Below are positions 1 to 9,378 of a stretch of 64,000 bases of DNA, in pieces (the first letter of the stretch is position 1; each line of letters opens with the position of its first letter). This DNA is from an uncultured Coprococcus sp. Lineage in GTDB: Bacteria; Bacillota; Clostridia; Lachnospirales; Lachnospiraceae. The notes below the pieces were generated by a model. It saw only the letters and a program-made list of their open reading frames with translations, ran no database searches and was not told the DNA's origin. The stretch spans positions 1 through 64,000 of the forward strand of contig CANQTC010000009.1 in NCBI GenBank assembly GCA_947626675.1, read 5' to 3'. The position numbers were made by a program, and so were the translations under genes.

Positions 1-450
1 ATATTTGATGATACATTCCGCCACATCATCCGCATTCCGGGATGAACCTTTTATCAGCTCAAGGATTTCATCCATGTTGCCTTCAAATCCGTCAAGCTTT
101 GAATGCTCCCTTAAAACATCCGCCGATGCTCCAAGCCCCCTTGCCTGCCTTAACCAGTCAAGTTCCCTGTTTCCGAAGTTCTTTGCAAATTCACTTATCA
201 GTTCATCCTACAGTCCAAGTTTCTTAAGGTTATTTACCAGTTTGCTGAGGTCCTCAACCTTTGCGCCGCCGGATAGAAGCCTCTCAAGTACGTTCCTTAT
301 AAGCTTCCCTCAGTATCGGCTTTGCCAGTGTTGAAAATGTAGAAACACTTATCGTCCATATAATATCATTGCCTGTCTGTTCAATAATGGTTTCCCCTAC
401 CTTGTTATCCCTAGCAATATAGGTGTCAAGCAGATAAAATATCCGCCCAC
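1..450 (-). pseudogene. Decayed second copy of the toxin pre-tip module (partial, runs off left edge)
   Basis: Read on the minus strand, this stretch encodes protein homologous to residues of about 1000-1155 of the neighbouring 1382-residue lipoprotein. Matching pieces include the LLDTYIA / MLDAYIS segment, EFAKNFGN / DFAKNFGK, and the shared block ending in DDVAECIIKY. The frame is broken: one frame runs from about 445 to a TGA near 290, the reading then shifts, and a TAG stop lies at 208-210. Bases 1-103 match 1582-1684 with only two differences by eye, while the rest has diverged strongly. It lies downstream of the immunity gene and enters the KYGD repeats at the window edge, so an alternative tip may lie outside. 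Best read as an orphan toxin cassette or remnant paralogue. Confidence 0.8.
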
Positions 451-490
451 AACACTTTATGGAAATAGAAAAATATAATCACAATGATTT

Positions 491-898
491 CTATTTTGTA
501 AACTTTTTATAATAATCATCATTTTTATAATTCTGCTCAATTTGATAAAATAGGTCAACGTCTTCTTCTTCTGACCAAACATCAAATCCTATGTATTTAG
601 AAGTCCGATATCTTATATGAATATTGTATTCCCCTATACTAAACTCCCGCCAGGCTCCCATCTTTTTTAGATTTATATGCAGCTTTTTGTTTAATGGATA
701 TTCGGCACCTTCATAATACATTATTGGACCACGTTCTGTTGGATATATTCCAAAAAATGTACACTCGTCTTTGAAATATAATCCGGTAAAATATGGTATT
801 TTCTTTTCTGTTTTATAAAATATTTTATCCCCTGTTAAAATATTTAGCATACAATACGCTCCTGTCTCTAAATTTGTTACTTCTACCTGTTTTTCCAT
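491..898 (-). CDS. Small protein downstream of toxin-like gene, candidate immunity protein
   Basis: A 135-residue acidic cytosolic protein with no recognised family, no signal peptide and no membrane segment. An in-frame upstream ATG exists at 919, but an AAGGAG site sits 9 bases before the ATG at 898, and 898 also avoids overlapping the toxin stop at 901-903, so 898 is preferred. It follows the 1382-residue lipoprotein with essentially no gap. Base composition is low (19 of 60 G+C in bases 541-600) like the toxin tip and unlike the toxin body. Position, size and composition fit an immunity protein cognate to the tip. That role is inference from context, and no catalytic motif is visible. Confidence 0.6.
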   Translation of the reverse strand: MEKQVEVTNLETGAYCMLNILTGDKIFYKTEKKIPYFTGLYFKDECTFFGIYPTERGPIMYYEGAEYPLNKKLHINLKKMGAWREFSIGEYNIHIRYRTSKYIGFDVWSEEEDVDLFYQIEQNYKNDDYYKKFTK

Positions 899-900
899 TA

Positions 901-3900
901 CTATTGTCTCCTTAACCATTCTTCAAATCCAGATAATAATTTATCAATATTAGTATTAGGTTTTGATGATGAATTAATTATATCTATATCACTTTTTCCA
1001 ATAGATTTTAAATATTCATATGTTGGACCTAATTTATCGCCCTTATATCTTCCCATATTAATTTCATAAATATAATCCCTTAAAGGCTGTGGTGTCATAT
1101 CTTTATACTTAATTCCTAAATCTCTTCTTGCTTGATTTAGTGTTTTCGCTACTTCTTTCTCTGACATTCCACTTGCAAGCAACTCTTCTCCATATTCTTT
1201 TAAGCCAGCAACCTCTTCCTCATATGCTTGTCGTAATGGATTATTTTTAAATCCATCACCTCTAATATTTTCTAATATATCCTGTATTTCTTTTTCTGAA
1301 TATTTTCCAGTAGTCTTTCCAAGCTCCTTCTCAACCTCCGCAGGCGTCTTGCCATCCTTAAATCCATCAACGGCATCATCTCCATACTTTCCTATAACAT
1401 CTACCGCTTCGTCTCCATATTTGCCGATGGCATCTACAGCTTCCTGTCCATACCGTTTTATGCTTTCAAGTGCATTATCCCCATACTTACCGACTGCATC
1501 CAGCGCATCTTTTCCATAACTGCATATCGCATCTACCGCTTCATCCCCATACTTCTCTATAGCCTTCTTCGCATCATCTCCATATTTGATGATACACTCC
1601 GCCACATCATCCGCATTCCGGGATGAACCTTTTATCAGCTCAAGGATTTCATCCATGCTGCCTTCAAATCCGTCAAGCTTTGAAAGCTCTTCTATTATCA
1701 TCTCTGAAAGGCTCAGACCTCTTGCTTTTCTAAGCCACTCCATTCCGGGCTTGCCGAAGTTTTTAGCGAAATCTGTGATTATCTCTTCCGTCAGACCAAG
1801 CGCCTTCAGCTCTTTAATATACTTATTAATATCTGACAGCTTCATTCCGCAGTTAATAAGCTCATCTAATGTCATTTTACCCAGCATTCTGCCAAGCTTT
1901 ATTCTTATGGCTGTATTAAATATCCATTCCACTGTTTTGGAAGCCAGTGGAGTGCCTATTGTCAGTATTAAATCAATGACTGCCTGACTAATGAGTGATT
2001 TTCCTGCCTCGTCATTTCCGGATATATATGCATCAAGCATATGCAATGTATGCATATATAGTATATAAGACATACTTGCGCATAAAGCCGCTCCAACTAC
2101 ATCACTCATTGAAATCTTTACTAAAGCCATCTGGGCTGCCATTACTGAACTGATGCTTGCTATAATATGCACTGCCTCTACCAAATCCATTATCGACAGC
2201 TCAAATTCTACCATTGCAGCATAAGCTACCTGCCTGTCCAAAGCACCGCCGTTTAAGCCGCCCGATATCCTGTAGATTCCGCTTCCGCTGTTCCTGTCAA
2301 GAATGATATAGCCTGTTCCGCTCCAGCTTCCCACCGTTACATCTTTTTCAGGAATCATGACCGTATGTCCGCTGTTTACAGAACTTATTACCTCTGATGA
2401 CACATCATCCGTTGTATTTAGTAAAGCAAGCTCTTCCTCAAGGTTTCCTTCATGAATAATAAGAATATCCGTTCCCTGCTCTTTTGCCTCTTCAAATATA
2501 CTTATTGTAGAAACGGCTGACTCTCCGGTTAGTTCTTCCCATATGCCGCTTTCTAATCTCGAACTCTCAATTCCGGTCGCAAACATATACTCTTTTTCGG
2601 AATCTTTATCTCCGGTAAGACTTGCCACACTGTGGCTGTCCGTATTTACATCTATAAACATCCCGCCGAAATCGATTCCGCTTACCGTTCCGTAGAGATA
2701 TTCCCTCTCCACCGCATATCCTGTCATGGCTTCGCTTATGTTCCTTGTTATTGCCACATCATAGCTGTCTGATGCCATGATGTCTAAAATGTCTAACTGC
2801 GCAAAATAAAGCTTTCCCGCAAATGCAAGATACCTTCCCATATAGTCAGGGCTGTAAATATTTTCCCAAGTGGCATTTTCTGCATATGCTGTCGCCTCAT
2901 TATAACTGCTTTCAAGCTCTGCCGCACTGATACTCTGTACATCAAATGTAACCGCATAGACTGAACCTGTCGTTATCTCATTTGATATTTCCGTATCACC
3001 TGTCTTTGTATGAAATACTATATGAAAACTGCTGTCACTTCCAAGCGTCTTATACAGTAATTCCTCATCCTTACCGCTTACCGCCTGATTATCAACATAA
3101 AGTACAGGCGTCATATATACCGCATATGCCGGAACGGAGAATAAATCCCCGCCATAGGCATTTAGTATCTCACTATCCTGAGCCGTTGCGGCTTCATATG
3201 AAAGAAGTATACTTTTTCCTGACAGTTCATCCATATAATAACTGCCGAGGTTACAGCCATCCACATCAAATGACACCTTATCCCTGAAACTGTCAGGGAC
3301 TGCTGCAAAGGTTTCTTTTTCACTGTCAACCTGATACTGTAACGAAAGCGGAAGATACATTTCATCTTTCTGTTTTATGATACGTTTTCTTACATATGTA
3401 TTTTCCGTATCCGTATCGGATAACCCGCTGTCCCCACCGGATATTTCTTCCGCATACTTTGCGTATATACCGGAAATTGCAGACACATCACCTGATGAAA
3501 TGGCTTTATCCGTCTCTTCCTTTATCGCTTCTTTATCTACAGTATCATATATACTTCTTACAGCTTCATACTCTTTTATCCCTGTATCAAGGTCTATCCA
3601 TACAGGCTCACCCGCTCCTTCTCCTGCTCCCCTGTAATTACCGTATGGCACAAGTGTCCTTACCCATACATGCTCCATCCTGATGGATACGGTTTTTCCA
3701 TCTGATTTCAGCTTTGTTACATGTACTCCGCCTGATGCCAGTACATCCGCTGCGATTTCTGCCGTAGCTGCTCCCGTAAGTGACATGGCTTTTTCAGGCT
3801 TAAGCAGGATATCTCCATATACATATTCCGCCTGATATCCCTTATAACGGAGCATTGCGATAAGAAGGCTCGCCTGGTCCACATCATTTCCGTTCATGGA

Positions 3901-5049
3901 ATGATATGTTCCCTCTGCCCCTTTTCTGCTTCCGTAATAATATTCATAGCCTGTGTTGTTTTTTATGTAATTATATATGGCAAGCGGTGTGTCAAGCTCA
4001 TCTGCAAGCTGCTTCATATCATCACTTAATGATGTAATGTCTGTACAGGCAGTTAATTCGCTGTCAGTTTTATACAATCCGTATATTTTGTCTGATTTAA
4101 CATCTGCTGTATTCAGTGCGTTTATATTTTCTTTTGTACTGATATCTGATGCTGTTATACCTATATCCGATACATTTATATTCGATTTTTTATCTGTCTC
4201 TTTTATATTTGTTATACGTTCTGTATACCATGTATTATCTGCATTATACAGTCCTGATGTTTCCAAACTGTATAAATCTTCCTTATCCGCTTTGGGACAT
4301 TCCTCTTTACAAAGCTCCGCTTCCTCCGCCGCATATGACACAGTTTCAGGTAAAGGAGTTGTTCCATATGTATGTGTTTCAGGCTCTCCAAAAGCCATGC
4401 CTCTTATTTCCTCTATAAGCTCAAGCGACTTATCGGTATCACCATTGGAAAAGCTTTCTTCAAGCTTCTTTTCTGCTTCCTCAATCTTTTCCTTTTCACC
4501 TGTAAGGTCAGCTTTAAATTCTTCTGCTCTTTCTGCAAGAAGCGCCTGTGTATCAGAAGACAGTTTTTTCATAACCTCACTGTTATCTGTTATGCTTTCG
4601 GCTTCCACACTCATAACATCAAGACTTTCTGTAACCCCGGCCATCAGTTCTGACGTACTTTCAACACTGTCATTTCCTGATGTTTTCATACCGCCGTTTT
4701 CTTCTGTTGTTCCAGTACTGTTATTTTCCTCTGATATTTCACTTCCGTTTTTTATCTCTTCTTCCAGTTTATCAAGTGATGATGCTAGAAGCTCTGCGCC
4801 GGATACCTGACTGCCGGAACTGTCTTTATCTGATATCTGACTGTCAGAACTGTCCGCACCGGATACCTCTCCATCAGAACTATCCGCATCGGATACTGAC
4901 GCAGTATCTTCATTTAAAGCTGATTTTGTCTGTGCTTCATTTCCTGTATTTTTTGAACATCCGGCTAAAAGATTTACACTTAATGCAAGTATAAGCAGCA
5001 TTGAAATAATTCTGTACCAGTATTGATTCGTTTTGTATTTTTCTATCAT
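901..5049 (-). CDS. Large lipoprotein with transglutaminase-like core and polymorphic-toxin-like C-terminus
   Basis: A 1382-residue protein. An N-terminal hydrophobic segment ends in a lipobox (LLAGC, Cys31), so it should be lipid-anchored outside the membrane. A Ser/Asp/Gly-rich linker (about 35-110) follows. A transglutaminase-like core spans about 340-490: the His (EHVW, near 459) and Asp (WIDLD, near 485) are present, but the usual Cys position reads GNDVDQAS, so it is probably not a working protease or transglutaminase. A hydrophobic region lies near 960-1005. Seven 11-residue KYGDEAVDAIG-like repeats lie at about 1155-1232. From about 1243 a 140-residue AT-rich tip follows, of no family I can name. 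The order (export signal, long body, repeat, variable tip, small gene downstream) matches polymorphic toxins. The start at 5049 has AGGAG 7 bases upstream. Confidence 0.75.
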   Translation of the reverse strand: MIEKYKTNQYWYRIISMLLILALSVNLLAGCSKNTGNEAQTKSALNEDTASVSDADSSDGEVSGADSSDSQISDKDSSGSQVSGAELLASSLDKLEEEIKNGSEISEENNSTGTTEENGGMKTSGNDSVESTSELMAGVTESLDVMSVEAESITDNSEVMKKLSSDTQALLAERAEEFKADLTGEKEKIEEAEKKLEESFSNGDTDKSLELIEEIRGMAFGEPETHTYGTTPLPETVSYAAEEAELCKEECPKADKEDLYSLETSGLYNADNTWYTERITNIKETDKKSNINVSDIGITASDISTKENINALNTADVKSDKIYGLYKTDSELTACTDITSLSDDMKQLADELDTPLAIYNYIKNNTGYEYYYGSRKGAEGTYHSMNGNDVDQASLLIAMLRYKGYQAEYVYGDILLKPEKAMSLTGAATAEIAADVLASGGVHVTKLKSDGKTVSIRMEHVWVRTLVPYGNYRGAGEGAGEPVWIDLDTGIKEYEAVRSIYDTVDKEAIKEETDKAISSGDVSAISGIYAKYAEEISGGDSGLSDTDTENTYVRKRIIKQKDEMYLPLSLQYQVDSEKETFAAVPDSFRDKVSFDVDGCNLGSYYMDELSGKSILLSYEAATAQDSEILNAYGGDLFSVPAYAVYMTPVLYVDNQAVSGKDEELLYKTLGSDSSFHIVFHTKTGDTEISNEITTGSVYAVTFDVQSISAAELESSYNEATAYAENATWENIYSPDYMGRYLAFAGKLYFAQLDILDIMASDSYDVAITRNISEAMTGYAVEREYLYGTVSGIDFGGMFIDVNTDSHSVASLTGDKDSEKEYMFATGIESSRLESGIWEELTGESAVSTISIFEEAKEQGTDILIIHEGNLEEELALLNTTDDVSSEVISSVNSGHTVMIPEKDVTVGSWSGTGYIILDRNSGSGIYRISGGLNGGALDRQVAYAAMVEFELSIMDLVEAVHIIASISSVMAAQMALVKISMSDVVGAALCASMSYILYMHTLHMLDAYISGNDEAGKSLISQAVIDLILTIGTPLASKTVEWIFNTAIRIKLGRMLGKMTLDELINCGMKLSDINKYIKELKALGLTEEIITDFAKNFGKPGMEWLRKARGLSLSEMIIEELSKLDGFEGSMDEILELIKGSSRNADDVAECIIKYGDDAKKAIEKYGDEAVDAICSYGKDALDAVGKYGDNALESIKRYGQEAVDAIGKYGDEAVDVIGKYGDDAVDGFKDGKTPAEVEKELGKTTGKYSEKEIQDILENIRGDGFKNNPLRQAYEEEVAGLKEYGEELLASGMSEKEVAKTLNQARRDLGIKYKDMTPQPLRDYIYEINMGRYKGDKLGPTYEYLKSIGKSDIDIINSSSKPNTNIDKLLSGFEEWLRRQ
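1353..1585 (-). repeat. Seven tandem 33-base coding repeats (KYGDEAVDAIG type)
   Basis: Within the large lipoprotein gene seven imperfect 33-base units encode 11-residue repeats beginning (K/S/R)YG(D/K/Q). They sit directly before the composition step that starts the variable tip. Repeats of this kind could give homology for tip exchange and may form a helical stalk in the protein. Seen directly in the sequence; the functional reading is inference. Confidence 0.8.
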
Positions 5050-5967
5050 TTTTTTAATCTCCTAATCTTCTATGCTGTCATAGATTTGTCATTTTTCCGA
5101 TTATCAATATACCTGCCGTACTTGCTGTTATTCTATCTTCTTTACATCTTAACGCTGCCTCTTTTTTAACATTCAGGTCGTTTTTTCTGTATATAATGCT
5201 AAAATCCGTATGTCAATTGCTGTATCATGACTGTTTTCAATAAAACTTCCATCAGACTGCCGAATTTCTTTTAGCTGTTTTATTATTTTTCAGGATTTTC
5301 CATACCATGATATCGGTATAAAGCAAGACTCCCATACAGATTTTTTCAATATTTTCCAGCCAGGCTATTGCCTGTTTTTCTTCGTTATATATTCAGATGT
5401 CCTTTTCGTTTGTGTCTTTCTATATATAATCAAAACCTACGTCCGCAATTCTTTTTTTGCAACTATAACGTATATCCTTTTCATCATGATTTGTTTCCTA
5501 ATATACTCAAAAAACATATAACTCTTATTCTTAGTTTAAAAATTGTATCATATGCACCATTTACAGTCAAATACTTCCATACAAAATGTTTTCAAAAATG
5601 TTTCCAAAACATAAAAGATAGCGGGGAATGAGTCAATAGAATAAAAATAACCATATTTTTCATAAAACATTGAGCAAATGCAAAAGCACCTGATATTCTT
5701 TTATTCTTTAACGTAGAAAATGGTGTGTCTCGTAATCGAGTCACACCATTTTCTACATTAACAACAAAAGAAAAAAATTATTTTACTTGAACAACTGAGT
5801 TCAGTATAGTGTATATTTATGAACAGGATATGAATAATTTTCCAATCTTTTGTAAATTAATTATATATTCAGACCACTTTATTATCTTTTCGCTTTCTTA
5901 ATTGTATTTATTTTTTTTAATTTGATATTTTATTTCATTAAAACAAAATAAATCAGTTGAATTTTTA
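5050..5967. other. Long gene-free stretch between divergent toxin-like gene and pckA
   Basis: About 0.9 kb, AT-rich, between the start of the lipoprotein gene (minus) and the pckA promoter (plus). I see no convincing gene. A short plus-strand open frame at 5368-5631 has atypical composition and no ribosome site. The only clear structure is the inverted repeat at 5713-5756. Confidence 0.6.
5713..5756. repeat. Long perfect-arm inverted repeat between divergent genes
   Basis: Arms of 15 bases (5713-5727 and 5742-5756, core TGGTGTG/CACACCA) pair perfectly around a 14-base loop region that adds further pairs (CTCG/CGAG). No T-run follows on either strand, and neither neighbour would be terminated here because both genes point away. 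It may be the residue of a lost gene or an operator. Confidence 0.75.
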
Positions 5968-5996
5968 TTGACTATATCAATTCGTATAGCTATAAT
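5968..5996 (+). promoter_or_regulatory. Sigma-A promoter of pckA
   Basis: The -35 element TTGACT (5968-5973) and the consensus -10 element TATAAT (5991-5996) are separated by exactly 17 bases. Transcription would start near 6003, giving a leader of about 90 bases before pckA. Confidence 0.8.
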
Positions 5997-6095
5997 ATTG
6001 AACGAGAAGTTGGTAAATCCTGCTTCTTTGAAGGATGTTATTTTATCTCTGACATCCATAAACAAACATTGAAGAAAAGAGGTTGAATTAAGAAA

Positions 6096-7700
6096 ATGAA
6101 AGAAATCGATTTAAGCAAGTATGGTATTACCGGAACTACAGAAATTGTGTACAATCCCTCTTATGACGATTTATTTGAAGAAGAAGTAAAGGGTGACCTT
6201 GAGGGCTATGAAAAAGGACAGGTCAGCGAACTTGGTGCAGTAAACGTAATGACTGGTATTTATACAGGTCGTTCTCCTAAAGACAAGTTTATCGTTGTGG
6301 ATGAAAATTCCAAAGACACTGTATGGTGGACTTCTGACGAGTATAAGAATGATAACCACCCTGCAACGAAAGAAGCATGGGATGCAGTAAAAGATATTGC
6401 AATCAAAGAGCTTTCTAATAAAAAACTTTTCGTAGTAGATGCTTTCTGTGGCGCAAACAAAGATACCCGTATGGCTATCCGTTTTATCGTTGAAGTAGCA
6501 TGGCAGGCTCATTTTGTAAAGAATATGTTTATTCAGCCTACAGCAGAAGAGCTTGAAAACTTTGAACCGGATTTCGTTGTTTACAACGCTTCTAAGGCAA
6601 AGGTTGAAAATTATAAAGAATTAGGTCTGAACTCTGAAACAGCAGTTATGTTCAACATAACAAGCCGCGAGCAGGTTATTGTAAACACCTGGTACGGCGG
6701 AGAAATGAAGAAGGGTATGTTCTCAATGATGAACTACTATCTCCCATTAAAGGGTATCGCTTCTATGCACTGTTCAGCAAATACAGATATGAATGGTGAG
6801 AACACAGCAATCTTCTTCGGTCTTTCAGGTACAGGTAAGACAACCCTTTCTACAGATCCAAAGCGTCTCCTTATCGGTGATGATGAGCATGGCTGGGATG
6901 ACAATGGTGTATTCAACTTTGAGGGCGGATGCTACGCAAAGGTTATTGACCTTGACAAGGATTCAGAGCCTGATATCTACAATGCGATTAAGCGTAACGC
7001 ACTCCTTGAAAATGTAACATTAGATGAAAATGGAAAGATTGATTTCAAGGATAAGAGTGTAACAGAAAATACGCGTGTATCATATCCAATTAATCACATT
7101 GAAAATATTGTACGTCCTATCTCTTCTGCTCCGGCAGCAAAGAATGTTATCTTCCTTTCAGCAGATGCATTTGGCGTACTTCCTCCAGTATCTGTTCTTA
7201 CGCCTGAACAGACACAGTATTACTTCCTTTCAGGATTTACAGCAAAGCTTGCCGGTACAGAGCGTGGTATCACAGAGCCTACTCCTACTTTCTCAGCATG
7301 TTTCGGTCAGGCATTCTTAGAGTTACATCCTACAAAGTATGCTGAAGAGCTTGTAAAGAAGATGGAAAAGAGCGGCGCAAAGGCATATCTTGTAAATACA
7401 GGATGGAATGGTACAGGAAAGCGTATCTCCATTAAGGATACTCGTGGTATCATCGATGCAATCTTAAATGGTGATATTAAGAACGCACCTACTAAGAAGA
7501 TTCCATTCTTCGACTTTGAGGTTCCTACAGAACTTCCTGGTGTAGATTCTAATATTCTCGACCCTCGCGATACTTATGCAGATGCTGCTGAATGGGAAGC
7601 AAAAGCTAAGGATTTAGCACAGAGATTTATTAAGAACTTTGCAAAATATGAAGGTAATGAAGCTGGTAAGGCACTTGTTTCAGCAGGTCCTCAGTTATAA
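6096..7700 (+). CDS. pckA: Phosphoenolpyruvate carboxykinase (ATP)
   Basis: Catalyses oxaloacetate + ATP to PEP + CO2 + ADP. In gut anaerobes it often runs in the carboxylating direction towards succinate, which is family knowledge rather than something seen here. The 534 residues are the normal length for the ATP-dependent family. Visible motifs are the P-loop GLSGTGKTT at about 242-250, the metal-binding GDDEHGW at about 263-269, GRSPKDKF near residue 53, and the [12 protein letters not shown] segment near 390. AGAGG lies upstream of the ATG. It is a single-gene unit with its own promoter (5968) and a strong terminator (7725). Confidence 0.97.
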   Translation: MKEIDLSKYGITGTTEIVYNPSYDDLFEEEVKGDLEGYEKGQVSELGAVNVMTGIYTGRSPKDKFIVVDENSKDTVWWTSDEYKNDNHPATKEAWDAVKDIAIKELSNKKLFVVDAFCGANKDTRMAIRFIVEVAWQAHFVKNMFIQPTAEELENFEPDFVVYNASKAKVENYKELGLNSETAVMFNITSREQVIVNTWYGGEMKKGMFSMMNYYLPLKGIASMHCSANTDMNGENTAIFFGLSGTGKTTLSTDPKRLLIGDDEHGWDDNGVFNFEGGCYAKVIDLDKDSEPDIYNAIKRNALLENVTLDENGKIDFKDKSVTENTRVSYPINHIENIVRPISSAPAAKNVIFLSADAFGVLPPVSVLTPEQTQYYFLSGFTAKLAGTERGITEPTPTFSACFGQAFLELHPTKYAEELVKKMEKSGAKAYLVNTGWNGTGKRISIKDTRGIIDAILNGDIKNAPTKKIPFFDFEVPTELPGVDSNILDPRDTYADAAEWEAKAKDLAQRFIKNFAKYEGNEAGKALVSAGPQL

Positions 7701-7724
7701 TTTCTTAAATATAGTATACTAAAC

Positions 7725-7777
7725 AAAGCTGTTCACTTCACATGAAGCATAACATGTGAGGTGAACAGCTTTTTATT
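7725..7777 (+). terminator. Rho-independent terminator of pckA
   Basis: A long stem (AAAGCTGTTCAC paired with GTGAACAGCTTT, extended by CATG pairs) is followed by TTTTATTT. It lies 25 bases after the pckA stop. The A-run on the left also allows it to act for the convergent aminopeptidase gene. Confidence 0.9.
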
Positions 7778-7818
7778 TGGGCTATTCATAAACAAAGGAG
7801 GGATATGGTCAAGTTCAT

Positions 7819-9069
7819 TTACAGAAACACACACTCTATCAGTTTACATAACTGCCTGTAATCTTCCATTGTCCCAAGTTCTCTGGCAGAATGCATTGCA
7901 AGAATTGGGATTCCCATATCAACTGCCATTACAGGAATATGGGAGGATATGATAGGCCCTAACGTCTGCCCGCCTGCCATGCCTGATTTATTTACCTGCC
8001 GCTGCACTTTGATATGATGTTTTTCTGCAATTGCCATGATAACTGCTGAAGCTTCGCTGTCCGTTACATACCGCTGACTTGCACTTGCTTTAAGCACGAC
8101 TCCATCCCCCAGTCTGACAGGATTTGTCGGATCAGATTTTTCAATATAATTCGGGTGAACACCATGCGCAACATCGAGCGACATCATAAATGTATGACGA
8201 TATATATTCGATTTCTTTGCATCTGAACATCCAAGTGCATTCAAAAGTCTATCTATTATATTTCCCAACACCACGGAGTCCGCCCCCTGTTTGGAACGGC
8301 TTCCAATTTCCTCATTATCAAACAATGCCGTAATATTTATACAGTCTGCATCAGGCTCAGTATTGCTCATTTCCATCAGTGCCGCTACAGAAGATATATC
8401 GTCGATTCTTGGCGCACTGATTATATTTTTATCATCACCTATATACGCCGCCTTATCCATATTATATAAATACAAATCATAGTCCAATATATCATCTGCA
8501 CTGATATCCATATCAGCAGCAACCACATCTATGATTTTTTTCTTTTGAGCCAAATTATAAAGTGGTATCAGTTCTTTCTGCGGTTCTATTTTCCCTGCTT
8601 TCTCTTCTCTCTTTAAATGCGGTGCAAGATTTGGCACAACAAATAATGGTCTGTCTGACTGATATAATGAGGTCCTCGGTTCAAATGGATTTTCGCCTTT
8701 TAAGATAACCTTGCCCGCCAGTCCAAGCGGTCTGTCAAACCACGACTCCATAATCAGTCCCCCATACGGTTCTACATTTACCATATGATATCCTGCTCTT
8801 TCCATGTCAGGATTACTTTTTAACTTAAGACATGGAAAATCAGTATGTGCTGCTCCGATTCTAAGCTTCTCCACATTTTCGCCAACTGCAAATGCGACCA
8901 GCATAGACGAATATGGCATTATATAATACTTTTCATTTGGTTTTATCTCCCACTCTGCTCCTGTTTCAATCTTTTTATATCCATTTTCAAGCAGATGCTT
9001 TTCACTCATTGCTATGGTATGAAATTGTGTAACACAATAATCCAGATAATCAAATAATATATTGTCCAT
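7819..9069 (-). CDS. M18 family aminopeptidase
   Basis: A zinc aminopeptidase of the M18 (aspartyl aminopeptidase) family, a cytosolic enzyme releasing N-terminal residues from peptides. Metal-ligand motifs are visible: AAHTDFP (about 71-77), DNEEIGS (about 251-257) and the C-terminal GMAGGQTLGPI followed by HSARE. The 416 residues are a typical length. The ATG at 9069 has GGAG 9 bases upstream, whereas the in-frame ATG at 9084 has no good site, so 9069 is chosen. It stands alone, convergent with pckA. A short repeated element lies just upstream (9105-9226). Confidence 0.93.
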   Translation of the reverse strand: MDNILFDYLDYCVTQFHTIAMSEKHLLENGYKKIETGAEWEIKPNEKYYIMPYSSMLVAFAVGENVEKLRIGAAHTDFPCLKLKSNPDMERAGYHMVNVEPYGGLIMESWFDRPLGLAGKVILKGENPFEPRTSLYQSDRPLFVVPNLAPHLKREEKAGKIEPQKELIPLYNLAQKKKIIDVVAADMDISADDILDYDLYLYNMDKAAYIGDDKNIISAPRIDDISSVAALMEMSNTEPDADCINITALFDNEEIGSRSKQGADSVVLGNIIDRLLNALGCSDAKKSNIYRHTFMMSLDVAHGVHPNYIEKSDPTNPVRLGDGVVLKASASQRYVTDSEASAVIMAIAEKHHIKVQRQVNKSGMAGGQTLGPIISSHIPVMAVDMGIPILAMHSARELGTMEDYRQLCKLIECVFL

Positions 9070-9104
9070 TTCTTTTTTCTCCATTTTATACTTTTAGTTT
9101 TTAA

Positions 9105-9226
9105 GCGTTAAGTGTTCATATTTCACCTGTGAACTAAGCTCAACTTCGTTTCGCTAAGGTCACTGGTATATATTCTCACTAAATTCATACTTCGCTTTGG
9201 CTCGTATTCATTAAGTGTTCATATTA
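9105..9226. repeat. Short element bounded by a 14-base direct repeat
   Basis: TTAAGTGTTCATATT occurs at about 9106-9121 and again at about 9211-9226. Between the copies lies AACTAAGCTCAACTTCGTT (9128-9146), followed by TCGCTAAGGT. The latter string recurs with one change at 61728-61757, and the TAAGTGTTCA motif recurs near 34238. All three copies lie just upstream of minus-strand genes. Function unknown. Confidence 0.65.
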
Positions 9227-9311
9227 TACCACATCTTTTATTGTGCGATGTCTTTTTTTAGGTTCTGATATCATTTTACCGGTTGTTACTGTACATTTGC
9301 TGATATTTGTC

Positions 9312-9340
9312 TTGCACACACTAACGTATTAAACTATAAT
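9312..9340 (+). promoter_or_regulatory. Sigma-A promoter of tyrA-aroA
   Basis: TTGCAC (9312-9317), 17-base spacer, TATAAT (9335-9340), 38 bases before the tyrA start. Confidence 0.75.
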
Positions 9341-9378
9341 GTGTAAAAGGACTTAAATATAACAATAGGAGCATATCA

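Noticed and set aside
1353-1585. Tandem 33-base repeats considered as a CRISPR array
   Set aside because: Units are contiguous without unique spacers and lie in frame inside a coding gene.
3977-4810. 277-residue plus-strand open frame inside the lipoprotein gene
   Set aside because: It is antisense to a well-supported gene, is Ser/Val/Phe-rich in the way reverse frames of Asp/Ser/Gly-rich coding regions are, and has no ribosome site.
5368-5631. 87-residue plus-strand frame in the gap before pckA
   Set aside because: No ribosome site, aromatic- and Cys-rich composition typical of AT-rich noncoding DNA, no recognisable family.
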